Counted from the stretch's first letter, positions 39,801 through 46,856 are shown. The stretch is 64,000 nucleotides of DNA from Alligator mississippiensis (GCF_030867095.1 NC_081827.1:212531310-212595309); one strand, 5' to 3'. Notes: a model not told the origin generated them from the sequence alone. A program made the numbers and translations.

Positions 39801-40164
39801 CCGGATTAGGACATTGCAGGGAAAAGGTTTTCCAAGAGGCAGTGTTATTAGTTAGTCAAAAGCTTGATGAGCAGGGAGCGCTGGGGGTGGGGTGGGAGGG
39901 CTCCCCGTGCGTATCTTGCAGGGATGAAGGACTCCTCATCAGCCCAAACTCCGGCTCCAGCCAGAATCCCAGCTCCTTGCCTGGCTGCCAGGCGGTGGGG
40001 AGCGTTACCTGGCACAGCAGCCTCCTGAGGATCCCTAGGTTTTTCCTGAGGACGACCCCAGCGTCCTGAGCGTAAAACCCGCGCGCCCGCCCGCCTAGGA
40101 GACGGCAGACATTGTGGGGGTCTCGCGCCCCGCGCCAGGGGGTGACGGCGGCTCCGGGCCCCAT
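9947..40164 (-). CDS. DCAF17: DCAF17, DDB1- and CUL4-associated factor 17 (14 exons, 547 aa)
   Basis: DCAF17 is a putative substrate receptor of the CUL4-DDB1 ubiquitin ligase. In mammals it is nucleolar/nuclear, and its loss causes Woodhouse-Sakati syndrome in human and male infertility in mouse. Fourteen exons joined by GT-AG introns sum to 1644 coding bases (547 residues plus stop); human has about 520. Blocks shared with the mammalian protein, compared from memory, include DAGVV and NLGIL in exon 1, FDNYRCCVS in exon 2, [11 protein letters not shown] in exon 3, ILEKIYLA in exon 4, NGILIVMYS in exon 7, [16 protein letters not shown] in exon 9, [10 protein letters not shown] in exon 12, [15 protein letters not shown] in exon 13 and [10 protein letters not shown] in exon 14. 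No frameshift or internal stop is present. The N-terminus is about 10 residues and the C-terminus about 16 residues longer than human. It lies head to head with METTL8, as in human. Confidence 0.97.
10136..10767 (-). other. DCAF17: DCAF17 intron 13
   Basis: 632 bases of AT-rich DNA in which I recognise nothing. Confidence 0.8.
10768..10923 (-). CDS. DCAF17: DCAF17 exon 13 (residues 434-485)
   Basis: The acceptor CATGAG|ACTTTC and donor GATGTG|GTGAGT bound 156 bases encoding [33 protein letters not shown] and LESWDV. Phase 0 at both ends. Confidence 0.98.
10924..13612 (-). other. DCAF17: DCAF17 intron 12
   Basis: The only repeat is a short piece at about 12295-12360 (GTTGGTCCAAT...GATATCACC), related to the piece at 22645-22750. 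The rest shows no feature that I can support. Confidence 0.75.
12295..12360. repeat. Short interspersed-repeat piece
   Basis: The words TTTGTGCTCAAAAGC, GTTGGTCCAATAAAA and GATATCACC correspond, in reverse complement, to the repeat at 22645-22750. Such sequence is widespread in amniote genomes. I cannot name the family. Confidence 0.5.
13613..13696 (-). CDS. DCAF17: DCAF17 exon 12 (residues 406-433)
   Basis: The acceptor CCTCAG|GTGAAC and donor AAGAG|GTAATT bound 84 bases encoding [20 protein letters not shown] and PEQE. Phase 0 at both ends. Confidence 0.97.
13697..17549 (-). other. DCAF17: DCAF17 intron 11
   Basis: The intron holds a long, decayed CR1/L3-type LINE on the plus strand (about 14700-16515). 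The remainder is AT-rich with nothing recognised. Confidence 0.8.
14700..16515 (+). mobile_element. Old CR1/L3-type LINE, reverse transcriptase and 3' end
   Basis: A degraded LINE of about 1.8 kb. Recognisable stations are CCACAGGGGAGTGTCCTGGG (15577-15596, the PQGSVLG region of reverse transcriptase), CAGATGACGCAGA (15660-15672, the ADD catalytic box), GCCTCAGCTGGAGTACTT (16021-16038, the PQLEY motif) and a tail at 16470-16515 (GGATTAGATGACCC, CTTCCAAACC). The frame is broken many times, so it is an old insertion. It lies antisense within DCAF17 intron 11. Confidence 0.8.
17550..17637 (-). CDS. DCAF17: DCAF17 exon 11 (residues 376-405)
   Basis: The acceptor TTTAAG|AGTCTT and donor AATATT|GTAAGA bound 88 bases encoding [20 protein letters not shown] and IIVANRENI. 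It ends in phase 0. Confidence 0.95.
17975..18088. repeat. hAT-like 3' end fragment
   Basis: The text GGGTTGGATCCAGCCTGTAG and GGTTGCTGACTAGG resembles the ends of the hAT MITEs in this window (compare 37940-37988 and 42720-42735). The left border is unclear. Confidence 0.4.
18762..18799. repeat. (AT)n microsatellite
   Basis: About 19 AT repeats immediately left of a DNA element. More AT repeats follow on its right side. Confidence 0.95.
18800..19356. mobile_element. hAT-like MITE inserted in an AT repeat, 557 bp
   Basis: The left end is TAGGGCTGTGTAAAGCTTC. The right end complemented is TAAGGCCTGTGCGAAATG. Internal ATTCGATTTGG, GAATCTGAATC and AATCGAATCACTG motifs recur near both ends, giving long subterminal inverted similarity. 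Flanking octamers are both ATATATAT, but the target is an AT repeat, so this is weak evidence. The middle is GC-rich and non-coding. Confidence 0.75.
20166..21047. mobile_element. hAT-type foldback element, 882 bp, exact 8-bp target duplication
   Basis: Termini are TAGGGGTGCACTGATA and TATCAGTGCACCTCTA (one mismatch as inverted repeats). The octamer GATTTATT flanks both sides exactly (20158-20165 and 21048-21055). Interior arms at about 20256-20430 and 20705-20870 are imperfect reverse complements (shared words GGCATGG, GAGGGAGGA, TGCCCAGCT, GAGCTGCGG). No transposase is encoded. Relatives lie at 57590-58622 and 59340-59591. Confidence 0.9.
21180..21289 (-). CDS. DCAF17: DCAF17 exon 10 (residues 340-376)
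   Basis: The acceptor TTTCAG|GCAAAA and donor ATTAA|GTAAGT bound 110 bases encoding [20 protein letters not shown] and [14 protein letters not shown]. It ends in phase 2. Confidence 0.97.
22187..23027. mobile_element. DNA element with AGGGTGG termini, about 840 bp
   Basis: The left end is AGGGTGGATAAAAATCAGTG and the right end is TTAAACCAAAACCACCCT. Subterminal AT-rich words (AAATCAGATTTTT and GATTTAAATCAACTTGATTT) are inverted relatives. Flanks TTTC and ACATTT give only a poor target duplication. An unrelated repeat piece is nested inside at about 22645-22750. There is no transposase. Confidence 0.7.
22645..22750. repeat. Interspersed repeat nested in the AGGGTGG element
   Basis: Contains GATATCTTTTATTACACCAA, GCAAGCTTTCGAGCACAAAC and CATTCTTCAGGC, a sequence type common in reptile genomes and transcripts. 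I recognise the text but cannot name the family with certainty. Confidence 0.5.
23471..23613 (-). CDS. DCAF17: DCAF17 exon 9 (residues 292-339)
   Basis: The acceptor TTCACAG|ATACC and donor ACTTTG|GTAATG bound 143 bases encoding [40 protein letters not shown] and SLKDNTL. It is one of the best conserved exons. It ends in phase 0. Confidence 0.98.
26986..27276. mobile_element. Tigger-like (Tc1/mariner) MITE, 291 bp, TA target
   Basis: The left end is CAGGAAACCCTCGCTATT and the right end GGTGAGGGTCACCTG, each next to the dinucleotide TA, as in Tc1/mariner insertions. The CAGGTNACCCTCG-type terminal repeat fits the pogo/Tigger group. A perfect 18-base hairpin lies at 27224-27263. No transposase is encoded. 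A reversed relative lies at 55399-55553. Confidence 0.8.
27224..27263. repeat. Perfect 18-bp hairpin in the Tigger-like MITE
   Basis: CCATTCACGGGGGATACG, loop AGAA, then its exact reverse complement. The copy near 55410 keeps the same palindrome in weaker form. Confidence 0.9.
27551..27656 (-). CDS. DCAF17: DCAF17 exon 8 (residues 257-292)
   Basis: The acceptor TTTTAG|TTCATG and donor AACAG|GTATTT bound 106 bases encoding FMEQHFDLG and [12 protein letters not shown]. It ends in phase 1. Confidence 0.97.
27657..28141 (-). other. DCAF17: DCAF17 intron 7
   Basis: 485 bases of AT-rich DNA in which I recognise nothing. Confidence 0.8.
28142..28249 (-). CDS. DCAF17: DCAF17 exon 7 (residues 221-256)
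   Basis: The acceptor AGCCAG|ATATTT and donor GAGCAG|GTAATA bound 108 bases encoding [20 protein letters not shown] and [16 protein letters not shown]. Phase 0 at both ends. Confidence 0.97.
28457..28640 (+). mobile_element. MIR-like SINE remnant
   Basis: The words CAGAGGAATGAAACTCAGAAG and CCCACAGCTGGTCAGTATCAG, then AGCTGGGAATACAATTTAGA, follow the MIR/CORE-SINE core order (cagaga.. cacagc.. agagctgggaatagaac). Strongly diverged and old. Confidence 0.6.
28765..28840 (+). mobile_element. CR1 3' tail fragment
   Basis: GGGGGCTGGACCCATGATC, then GTCCCTTCCAGCCCTGACAA and TCTATGAATAA, is the standard CR1 3' end. Short and truncated. Confidence 0.75.
29128..29238. repeat. Copy A of a duplicated ~115-bp segment
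   Basis: It matches 37240-37355 with only a few substitutions and small indels, from CCATATTCAT through TTGCTCAATAATAATTCAGC and ACTTTTCAGTGAAATTATAG to CCATTT. Both copies are in the same orientation in DCAF17 introns. The family is unknown. Confidence 0.85.
29992..30464. mobile_element. hAT MITE, 473 bp, exact 8-bp target duplication
   Basis: The left end is CAAGGCTGGCTGTCCAGC and the right end complemented is CAGGACTATTCAGC. The octamer GTCTAGGA is exact on both sides (29984-29991 and 30465-30472). The GC-rich interior has no transposase. Confidence 0.85.
30690..30779 (-). CDS. DCAF17: DCAF17 exon 6 (residues 191-220)
   Basis: The acceptor CCTTAG|GCAGG and donor AAAAAA|GTGAGT bound 90 bases encoding [18 protein letters not shown] and IGMLEINKK. 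It is a hydrophobic stretch, as in mammals. Phase 0 at both ends. Confidence 0.97.
30895..31010 (+). mobile_element. MIR-like SINE remnant
   Basis: CACCATTTTACAGACGTCAA, ACTGGGAAACGGCATCA and CATAACAGAGGCCTGG follow the order of the MIR core (cattttacagat, gaggcacagag, cacagc). Highly diverged. Confidence 0.45.
31080..31803 (+). mobile_element. CR1 LINE, 3' part, nearly open frame
   Basis: The frame covers the end of the CR1 polyprotein. [40 protein letters not shown] and LVR are in one frame; [39 protein letters not shown] and [16 protein letters not shown] are in another. So one frameshift lies near 31300, and the coding end is at 31722. The 3' UTR ends with CTTCTGACCCTAGC and TACTATGATA. 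It is 5'-truncated, as usual for CR1, and antisense to DCAF17. Confidence 0.92.
31908..31986 (-). CDS. DCAF17: DCAF17 exon 5 (residues 164-190)
   Basis: The acceptor CAACAG|GTACTT and donor CGACAG|GTAGGT bound 79 bases encoding [18 protein letters not shown] and SAAARQ. It ends in phase 0. Confidence 0.97.
31987..33111 (-). other. DCAF17: DCAF17 intron 4
   Basis: No transposon is recognised. A perfect 26-base palindrome lies at 32071-32096. Confidence 0.8.
32071..32096. repeat. Perfect 26-bp palindrome
   Basis: CATAATCTAATCT followed directly by its reverse complement AGATTAGATTATG, with no loop. It lies in DCAF17 intron 4. Confidence 0.9.
33112..33251 (-). CDS. DCAF17: DCAF17 exon 4 (residues 118-164)
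   Basis: The acceptor ATGTAG|GGGGAA and donor TTCAG|GTACTA bound 140 bases encoding [20 protein letters not shown] and [17 protein letters not shown]. It ends in phase 2. Confidence 0.97.
33252..35478 (-). other. DCAF17: DCAF17 intron 3
   Basis: The only repeat recognised is a short CR1-type 3' tail at about 34285-34370. Confidence 0.8.
34285..34370 (+). mobile_element. CR1/L3-type 3' tail fragment
   Basis: GAGACAAGAGGCTGGACTAG, then ATGATCCTTCAGTCTGATCT and AGCATGGCAA, matches the classic LINE tail (ctggactagatggacc...ggtctgatccagcatggc). Confidence 0.65.
35479..35569 (-). CDS. DCAF17: DCAF17 exon 3 (residues 87-117)
   Basis: The acceptor TTTCAG|CATTG and donor CTG|GTAAGG bound 91 bases encoding EPRILYQMP and [16 protein letters not shown], nearly the mammalian exon. 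It ends in phase 0. Confidence 0.97.
36040..36424. mobile_element. hAT MITE, 385 bp
   Basis: The left end is TAGGGCTGCCCTACTTGTGG. The right end complemented is CAGGGCTGTCCAACTTCTAA. Flanks AGTTAAAG and AGATAAAT match at 6 of 8, probably a decayed target duplication. The GC-rich interior is non-coding. Confidence 0.75.
36511..36850 (-). mobile_element. CR1 LINE 3' fragment
   Basis: In minus orientation the peptide words [29 protein letters not shown] and VDVFKT are followed by GGGTTGGACTAGATGGACTT and TAATTCCCTATGATTCT. It is the same subfamily as the CR1 at 56480-57360. Confidence 0.88.
37240..37355. repeat. Copy B of a duplicated ~115-bp segment
   Basis: Partner of 29128-29238. It differs by a handful of bases, one or two T-run indels and a 4-base TGTT insertion near the end. 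Confidence 0.85.
37462..37988. mobile_element. hAT MITE, 527 bp
   Basis: The left end is CAGAGTTGTCCAACTCATCC. The right end complemented is TAGGGGTGTCAAACATAATG. Flanks TCTTGGAG and CCTTAGAG match at 6 of 8. Interior GC-rich and non-coding, with GGCCAGATCCAGTCT at the right side. Confidence 0.75.
38352..38455 (-). CDS. DCAF17: DCAF17 exon 2 (residues 53-87)
   Basis: The acceptor TTACAG|GAAAG and donor CAGTAG|GTAATA bound 104 bases encoding [18 protein letters not shown] and [13 protein letters not shown], close to mammalian exon 2. It ends in phase 2. Confidence 0.97.
38456..40008 (-). other. DCAF17: DCAF17 intron 1
   Basis: The intron holds a hAT-like fragment at 39137-39425. The rest is unique-looking AT-rich DNA with no further support. 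Confidence 0.85.
39137..39425. mobile_element. hAT-like fragment with CAGTGGTTCTCAACC terminus
   Basis: It begins with CAGTGGTTCTCAACCACTTA, a terminal repeat common in amniote hAT MITEs, and continues to GCACCCCAGTGCCATGGCAC. The right terminus is not found. A related element is at 46575-46856. Confidence 0.55.
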
Positions 40165-40620
40165 GACCGGCGCGGGGGAGGCCGCGCCGCACCGCACCGC
40201 ACCGCACCGCAGGCCACGCCGACTCCTCCCCCTCACACGGAGCCACCTCTCGTCACGCAGCCCGGTGCCGCCCGCCGCCGCGCGGCGCCCTGGGTACGGT
40301 AGTTCCCCGAGCAGAAAGTCCGCAGTCGCCGTCTCGGCGCCGGGACTGCAGCGCCCGGCGGCCAGCGCGCCCAGCCCGTTGGCGTCACGCCGAGCTGCGG
40401 TTTCGGTGCTGAGCGGGAGCTCCGCGCTCCAGCCTCCTGGAGGCACGTGGGTGCAGGGCCGCCTTCGGGGCTCAGCCCGGCCGGGCACGGGCACGGGGCC
40501 CACCGAGCCCAGCCGGCCGCGGGCGCGGCACCAGCGCCGCGCAGTCACGTGGGCCGAGCTCCCCGGCGGCCTCCCTCGGACCGGCCTTCCCCCCAGCGCT
40601 GCCTTGAAAGGCTCGTGTTG
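39880..40620. promoter_or_regulatory. CpG island, probable DCAF17/METTL8 bidirectional promoter
   Basis: Dense CG dinucleotides and no TATA box. It covers DCAF17 exon 1 on the minus strand. In human, DCAF17 and METTL8 start head to head from one CpG island, and METTL8 exons lie to the right on the plus strand here. Two CACGTG E-boxes sit at 40444-40449 and 40546-40551. A (CCGCA)n run at 40187-40212 falls in the DCAF17 5' UTR. The METTL8 first, presumably non-coding exon could not be placed. Confidence 0.8.
40009..40164 (-). CDS. DCAF17: DCAF17 coding exon 1 (residues 1-52)
   Basis: The start codon (context CCGGTCATGG) is chosen because it gives MGP as in mammals and leads into [15 protein letters not shown] and [11 protein letters not shown]. 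The donor is CAG|GTAACG. The frame stays open upstream to 40647, but that part is GC-rich CpG-island sequence without recognised similarity. The exon holds about 10 residues ([12 protein letters not shown]) that replace a shorter mammalian stretch. Confidence 0.93.
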
Positions 40621-41560
40621 CCACGTAATCCTGCTAAACCCAGGCACAGGCGGTTACGGCGCATCCAGGGGTTGGTTTTTATTCTTTAAAGCAACAGGGT
40701 ATAAAATACATGGTTAGGCAAGACACCAGAATAGAAACAGGATTTTTACATTTCATTTTAGTTTGACCTCTTCCATACCCAGTCACGTGCTTTTCAGTTG
40801 ATCAGGGGAAAGAGACCAAAACAATCCTGAGAAGATGGGGCCCTCAGCAGGGTGAAGTGAGGAGATGGCTCAGCCCTCTCAGCTCCCTGTGGTGTGGTGC
40901 GTGCAGCCCCTGACCACACTGGCTGTGGGCTTTAAAGATAAATTTAGTGATTGGAAAATTGCTGAATTTAAAACTATGGAAACTTTTTTTTTCTTTTGGT
41001 AGAAGCATGACCTACACAAAGGCCAGTTCAGATCTTGGTGTAGACTCAGTTTTGTTCACAGACATTAAGATACTAATACTACTAAACTAAATGGTGTTCA
41101 AGGACTCATTTTATTTGGGGCATCAGAGCCATCACATAGCCATACTTTTTGGTCAGTATTGAACCGGACAGGATTTGTATTGACTCAGGTGCTGTAAAAA
41201 CTCAGACATGTATAAAAGTATTTTTATATATTTGCTTGATCCAGGGCTCAGGAGTGACCAGCTCTTTCCTGATGCATAGGATACGCAGTACCACATATTT
41301 GGGTATCTATTGAGGTACCTCACAAAAGACATTGCCAGAGCTGACAGCAGTTGGTAGCAGAGAATCCAAGCACTGAATGTGCCAGAAAAATCCAACTTCC
41401 TTCTTACCTATAAAGGTTCACAGATCAGGAGTGTGGCATGTTGATGTGGTTGTATAAAAGCTTGTGCTTCATTCATATGAACGCACACATACCGGCACAA
41501 CCCCATACTCCCTGGTCCAGCAATAGTGCTGGAGCAGTGCGGAGGCAGGAAGGCAGGGAA
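40620..41560. other. Probable METTL8 intron 1, unannotated part
   Basis: No recognised repeat or exon. Short open frames only. Confidence 0.45.
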
Positions 41561-41599
41561 ATGGCTGGAGGTGAGGAGGGGCTGGGCTGCTGCGTTCTT

Positions 41600-42797
41600 T
41601 CTTAGGCTCCCCTGGGTTCTGTCAACTTTGATAGGCAGCCGGAAGCAGATAAATATTTTCTAATGAGAAAATTTAAGAGAAATATTTTTTTAGGGCCAGC
41701 ACACAGCTTCTGGTGGGGCAGTTCCCAACATGGCTGCAGCTAGCATGGCTTCTCTGCTCCCCTCACCTCCAGTGGGAACAGCCAGGCTGAAGCTTCCTCA
41801 CCAACATGCCTGGGCATGGAGGGGCAGGAGAGGGAGGAGGAGTGGCCGCTACAGGCGAGGGGAGCACAGCAGCACCCAGCTGGTTTCAGTCACACTGGGA
41901 ATAGCCCCACTGGAAGCTGCTTGCTGCTGGGGGGGGGGGCAGCTGTTCTGCTCCCTTCACCTCCAGCTGTGGCTGCTGTTCTTGCTCCTGCTCCTACTGT
42001 GCCTCTCTGGGTGGGTGGGCAGGAAGCTTCAGCTGGGTGGCTCCTGCCCAACACCTGGAGCTCTGGCTCTAGTTCTCAGCCACCTGCCATGTGCCTGCAG
42101 ATGGCTGCTCATCATGCCAGGTGGGTGAAGCAGGTGGAAAGCAGCTGGGAGCTAGAGTGCTGGGCATAAGCTACCCAGCTGAAGCTTCCCACCCCACACA
42201 GAGCAGTACTGCAGGAGCCAGGGTAGCAGCTGCAGATGGGGGCAAGGGAAGCAGAGCAGCCCTGCTGGCACTGGTCCCAGCTGGTACTCAGCTTCTGGTG
42301 TGGCTGTTCTGGCTGCAGCTGCTGTTGTGCTCCCCTCATCTCCTGGTGGCAACATGAGCCCAGTTGGCTGCAGTCGTGTTGGGAACAGCCCTGCCAGAAG
42401 CTGTGCGCTGGGGTCTGGGCCAGTGGGTGTGGGTGTGAGCGAGAGCAAGGCACAGGGGCAGCTATGGACCGAGCAAGCTCTGCTGCATGCGCCCTCCGAC
42501 TCCTCATCCCTCCCCTCACCCCCCACTGTTTTCCAGGCAGCCCCTTCACACCCTTTCCATACACCGCCCCCCCCCCATACCCTCCTGCCAACACCCCCCC
42601 CCCCCCCCCGGCAGAACATGAAGGGAGCAGATCATGCTTGTCTCACTCCCAAATACTGCTCCCCACCCACCTAAAGTCCCTTAAGAGTTTTGGTGAGTTG
42701 TTGCGGTAGGGAAGAGCGGGGGTTGCTGACCTGGCCTGCGACAGCTCATCAAAACTCCCTGTGTGGTCCTTAGGCCCAAATAATTGCCCACCCCTGT
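41600..42797. mobile_element. hAT-type foldback element, GC-rich, left end uncertain
   Basis: The right terminus AATAATTGCCCACCCCTG equals the terminal repeat of the elements at 2153 and 8113. The part at 41625-41690 resembles 9005-9060 (hairpin, AGATAAATATT, TTTTTTAGG). Blocks of AACAGCC...AGAAGCTG recur forward at about 41895 and 42380 and inverted at about 41701 and 42285. A poly-C tract lies at 42594-42609. I found no left terminus or target duplication. Long frames here (42236-42709 and 42152-42619) are composition artefacts. Confidence 0.65.
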
Positions 42798-44507
42798 ACT
42801 ACATCCAGTCAGGGTTATCTTAAACCAGTTTTGGCCATTTTGAAAGCAGTTTATATGCACTGGATTTCTGTTGTGTTACAGATTTAAACCAGTTTCCAGT
42901 CACTTATACTGGTTTATGTGTAATTTCTATCTGTAGCCTCAAGTGTGTTAAATATGCTGACAGCTTTCACAAATAACATATTATTAAAAAAATACTTTGA
43001 GAGGCAGGGGATGATAGAGGTGCTTGGTGACAGTCACTGCCAAGTTGGGGCCCAGTAAGTCCTGTGTATGAAGCTGGAGCAGTATTGCAGGCATTACTCT
43101 TGAAGCAGCACTGCAGCAAACGGGTTAGTGTTGTGCTGTTTGTCTTGTGCTTTTTCTTGGGTGGAGAAAGTGCAGCTCAGGTGTATAGCTATTTGTGAGT
43201 GACATAAGGGTATTTGCAGGTTCCTGAGCTCTGGAACTTGCTTCTAGTCTGGCAGAACACATGCAGATTCTCAAGAGAGGTGAGCTGATTAATTTATGAT
43301 GACAGACTGAAATTCATAATTGTAAATTCTGGCTAATTGGTTTTCATATTAATGACATATTACACTATAAAATAACTTTTCTAGGTACAGTACAATTATT
43401 TTGTATTTATTCTTTCACTTGTATGTTTAGCATTCCATGGATGATTAGGAGCATGAATAGGCATCTTAAATCAAAATTAATTTGTAAAACTAGAGGACTT
43501 AAGTAAAAGGACCTCTGGAAGGTTAAATATTATGCTAAATTGACATTTTTGAGTAGTTGAGGTCCTAAGTGCAGGTTCTGGCTGCTAAAATCTGCTTTTG
43601 TTTTTTGGGGAAAAATAATATTTTGAATGCAGAAGAAGTAATACATCATTTCCCTCCTCCCACTGATAATTAGTTAATAGAAACTGCCAGCCAAATTGCT
43701 TCTTTTACAATGTCCATTTTATAGGACATCCTCTTTAATAACTAACATTTAATCAAAAATTGTAATCATATATTTTTAAATCAGTGTTTAAGGGCATTTA
43801 ATTAACAAGAAAAGCACTCATTTTTAATATGAGCATAATCCCGCTGACAAAATTTTAAAAATAATTTAATATATGGCTTTCTGGTAACTTAAATGAATAT
43901 CAGGTTGTTAAAATCTATTTTAATTTAAAAAATATTCTTAAATGTATCTATCATTTAAAATAAATTTATAGTGTACATTAGACTTTACTATTGTTATAGT
44001 GCAGGCAAAATGTTAAAGTCTTAATACTTGCCATTCAAACTCTATTACTGATTGGCGGTCACTGTCCCTGTGTAACCTTAACATACCTTTGCTTTATTGC
44101 AGCAGCACCAGCCGCCAGAGGGTGCACAAGTTAACTAGCAAACCCTGCTCAGAGCTTTGATTATCATTAATGACATCCTAAAGCTGAGTTGCCAAACAAA
44201 TCAGTTACTGAGTTAGGTTCATGTTAGACACTCTTATATAAATACCAGAAAGAAGAGTGAGTTGCAGTGTTGCAAAGAGTAAACATACTAGAAAAAGAAA
44301 GAGGGTTCCCTCTGGCTTTTTATAGGGCAGTATATGTGTGCTAAATCCCAGTTTCTTCAAAGACATCACTGAAACTTTTCCTATGCATAAAGTTAAGTAA
44401 ATATATATGGGTTAGAAGAATCTAGTCTACAAATTAAAAAAAATACAAGAGTTTGCCTATGTAAACTAGCAGGCATTAATAATTAAAGACCACCATTATT
44501 ATTATTA
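42798..44507. other. Probable METTL8 intron 1, unannotated part
   Basis: AT-rich DNA with no exon or repeat that I can support, ending in a short ATT repeat (44495-44507). Confidence 0.45.
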
Positions 44508-45295
44508 TCAGAATGCAAATCAACAAGGAGAAATGCAAAGTGCTGCACCTAGGGAGGAAAAATGTCCAGCATACCTACTACCTAGGAAATGACCTGCTTG
44601 GTGGAACAGAAGCGGAAAGGGATCTTGGAGTCCTAGTGGACTCCAAGATGAACATGAGTCGTCAATGTGACGAAGCCATCAGAAAAGCTAATGGCACTTT
44701 ATCGTGCATCAGCAGATGCATGACGAACAGATCCAAGGAGGTGATACTTCCCCTCTATCGGGCGCTTGTCAGACCGCAGTTGGAATACTGCGTGCAGTTT
44801 TGGGTGCCACACTTCAAGAGGGATGCGGATAACCTGGAGAGGGTCCAGAGAAGGGCCATTCGTATGGTTAAGGGCTTGCAGGCCAAGCCCTACGAGGAGA
44901 GACTAGAGAAACTGGACCTTTTCAGCCTCCGCAAGAGAAGGTTGAGAGGCGACCTTGTGGCTGCCTATAAGTTCATCACGGGGGCACAGAAGGGAATTGG
45001 TGAGTATTTATTCACCAAGGCGCCCCCGGGGATTACAAGAAATAATGGCCACAAGCTAGCAGAGAGCAGATTTAGACTGGACATTAGGAAGAACTTCTTC
45101 ACAGTTAGAGTGGCCAAGGTCTGGAATGGGCTCCCAAGGGAGGTGGTGCTCTCCCCTACCCTGGGGGTCTTTAAGAGGAGGTTAGATATGCATCTAGCTG
45201 GGGTCATTTGAACCCAGCACTCTTTCCTGCCTATGCAGGGGGTTGGACTCAATGATCTATTGAGGTCCCTTCCAACCCTAGCATCTATGAATCTC
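44508..45295 (+). mobile_element. CR1 LINE 3' part with intact 232-codon frame
   Basis: An uninterrupted frame (44513-45211) carries CR1 C-terminal motifs in order: [94 protein letters not shown] and [16 protein letters not shown] with stop. The 3' UTR ends GGTCCCTTCCAACCCTAGCA then TCTATGAATC. The intact frame and good tail suggest a young insertion. It starts inside the reverse transcriptase gene, so it is 5'-truncated and cannot move by itself. Confidence 0.95.
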
Positions 45296-46574
45296 CATTA
45301 CTTCCATTATTTAAAAACTATATTACAGTGCCCTTACAGGCACTCAGTTTTGTTGTGTGCACTTTTCACTACATTTTAGAAACACAAAAAAATCTAGGCA
45401 GTTATTAATCTTAAGTGAAAAACACTTTAACAAGTAGAGCTGCCCCAAACCAGAATTTCTGTTCCATGGAAAAAGCCAAGATTTTGAAATTTGATGTCAT
45501 CTCAGTTCAGGATAAAAATGTCAAAATCTCAGAATTTTTTGAAAAATGAAAGAGTGAAATATTAGCTTGTTTTGACAATTTGAAAATGTTTCATTTCAAC
45601 TTTTCTTTTTGATTTTTACTATGAAGTCAGAAATTTACTTTGTAAATGATAAACTAAATATTTTGACTTAAAGTGAAATCTTAGTGTAAAAAACATTTTG
45701 ACAATTACCCACAGAAAAGCCAACAAAATTGAGACATTGTTAAAAAACATGTCACTTCACTTCTATTGAATCAGCTTCTTCTGAGATAAACCTGTTCTGT
45801 AAGAAACTTCAATTGGCTCTAATTACAAGTAAAAAGAAAGAACAGGGCTAGAGATAAGAGTAGAATGAAAAGTGTCCAAGTAGCCTTTTATTTGGTTTAT
45901 CCCTGCTTTTGTTTAGCAAACATATCCCACAATTTCCCCTGTGTAATTCCTTTTCAAAACTCTTTTTGCTAATAGTTTCACGTTCTCTGCATTTACACGA
46001 GGTAATTAAAGATTCTGTAAATAATTGACATCTTTATTTCTAAGGTGTCTGCTTCCTTACCTGCCAATCCATTGGTACTTCTTTAATTCTTGCAATTGTC
46101 ATTACCTCATCTTGCCTTGTATTTGCATTAAAAGTTATTTTTATTGGATTAAATTCCATTTTAACAAACATGCTAGTTTATATGTTATAGAGAATAATCT
46201 GGAGTAGTTTCCTCTCCAAAAAAATAGCTACATGTAATTTACACTCCAATTTTTATATATGTTATGAAAGAAAATAGCTTCCTTTCTTTTCAGAGGTGGT
46301 ATAGCTATTATTTTTTTAGCAAAGAAACAAAGACAACTCATCCTTTCTCACTGGTGGTTTTCTACTTCATCATAAAATTGAGCTTTGTATCTAAATAGCT
46401 TTTAACAGGAGATTCCAGAGAGAAGTTGGGTGCGGGAGTTGTAAGTGTGGAAACAATTCTTTGCAATCAGTTCTCTGCAGACAACAAATCAGGACATGAT
46501 TAGAAAAACAAAAACAAAAAAAATCCTAAATTTAGCCTGTTTTTTTTTCATAATGGCAACAGTGTATCTTAAAT
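45296..46574. other. Probable METTL8 intron 1, unannotated part
   Basis: AT-rich DNA. I see nothing that I can support. Confidence 0.45.
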
Positions 46575-46856
46575 CAGTGATGCACATCCAGGGTGCCAGA
46601 TCCTTTGAAGGGTGACCTGAGGTGTGAGGAAATAAGCAAGGTGTCAAGAAATTAACAGATAAGCTCACCAACAGTCTTGTCTCTGCCTGAATTATTCCAA
46701 TACCCCTACTGCATGGCCCCTCTGCAAGCTGATAAGTGCTCTAATACAGTATATAAATTAGTTTTTGAAATTAAGTGCCATTCAATTCACAAGTTATGGA
46801 GGAGGCCTCAAGTCCAGTGAGGGGTGCATTGAGCCCAGAAAGTTTGAGAACCACTG
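46575..46856. mobile_element. hAT MITE, 282 bp, near-exact 8-bp target duplication
   Basis: The right terminus AAAGTTTGAGAACCACTG complements to CAGTGGTTCTCAAACTTT. The left terminus CAGTGATGCACATCCAGG is its diverged partner. Flanks TCTTAAAT (46567-46574) and TCTTAAAG (46857-46864) match at 7 of 8. Confidence 0.75.

Noticed and set aside
39856-40647. 263-codon open frame on the minus strand in the CpG island
   Set aside because: Only its 40009-40164 part is DCAF17 exon 1. The rest is 5' UTR/CpG island upstream and intron downstream, open because of the GC-rich composition.
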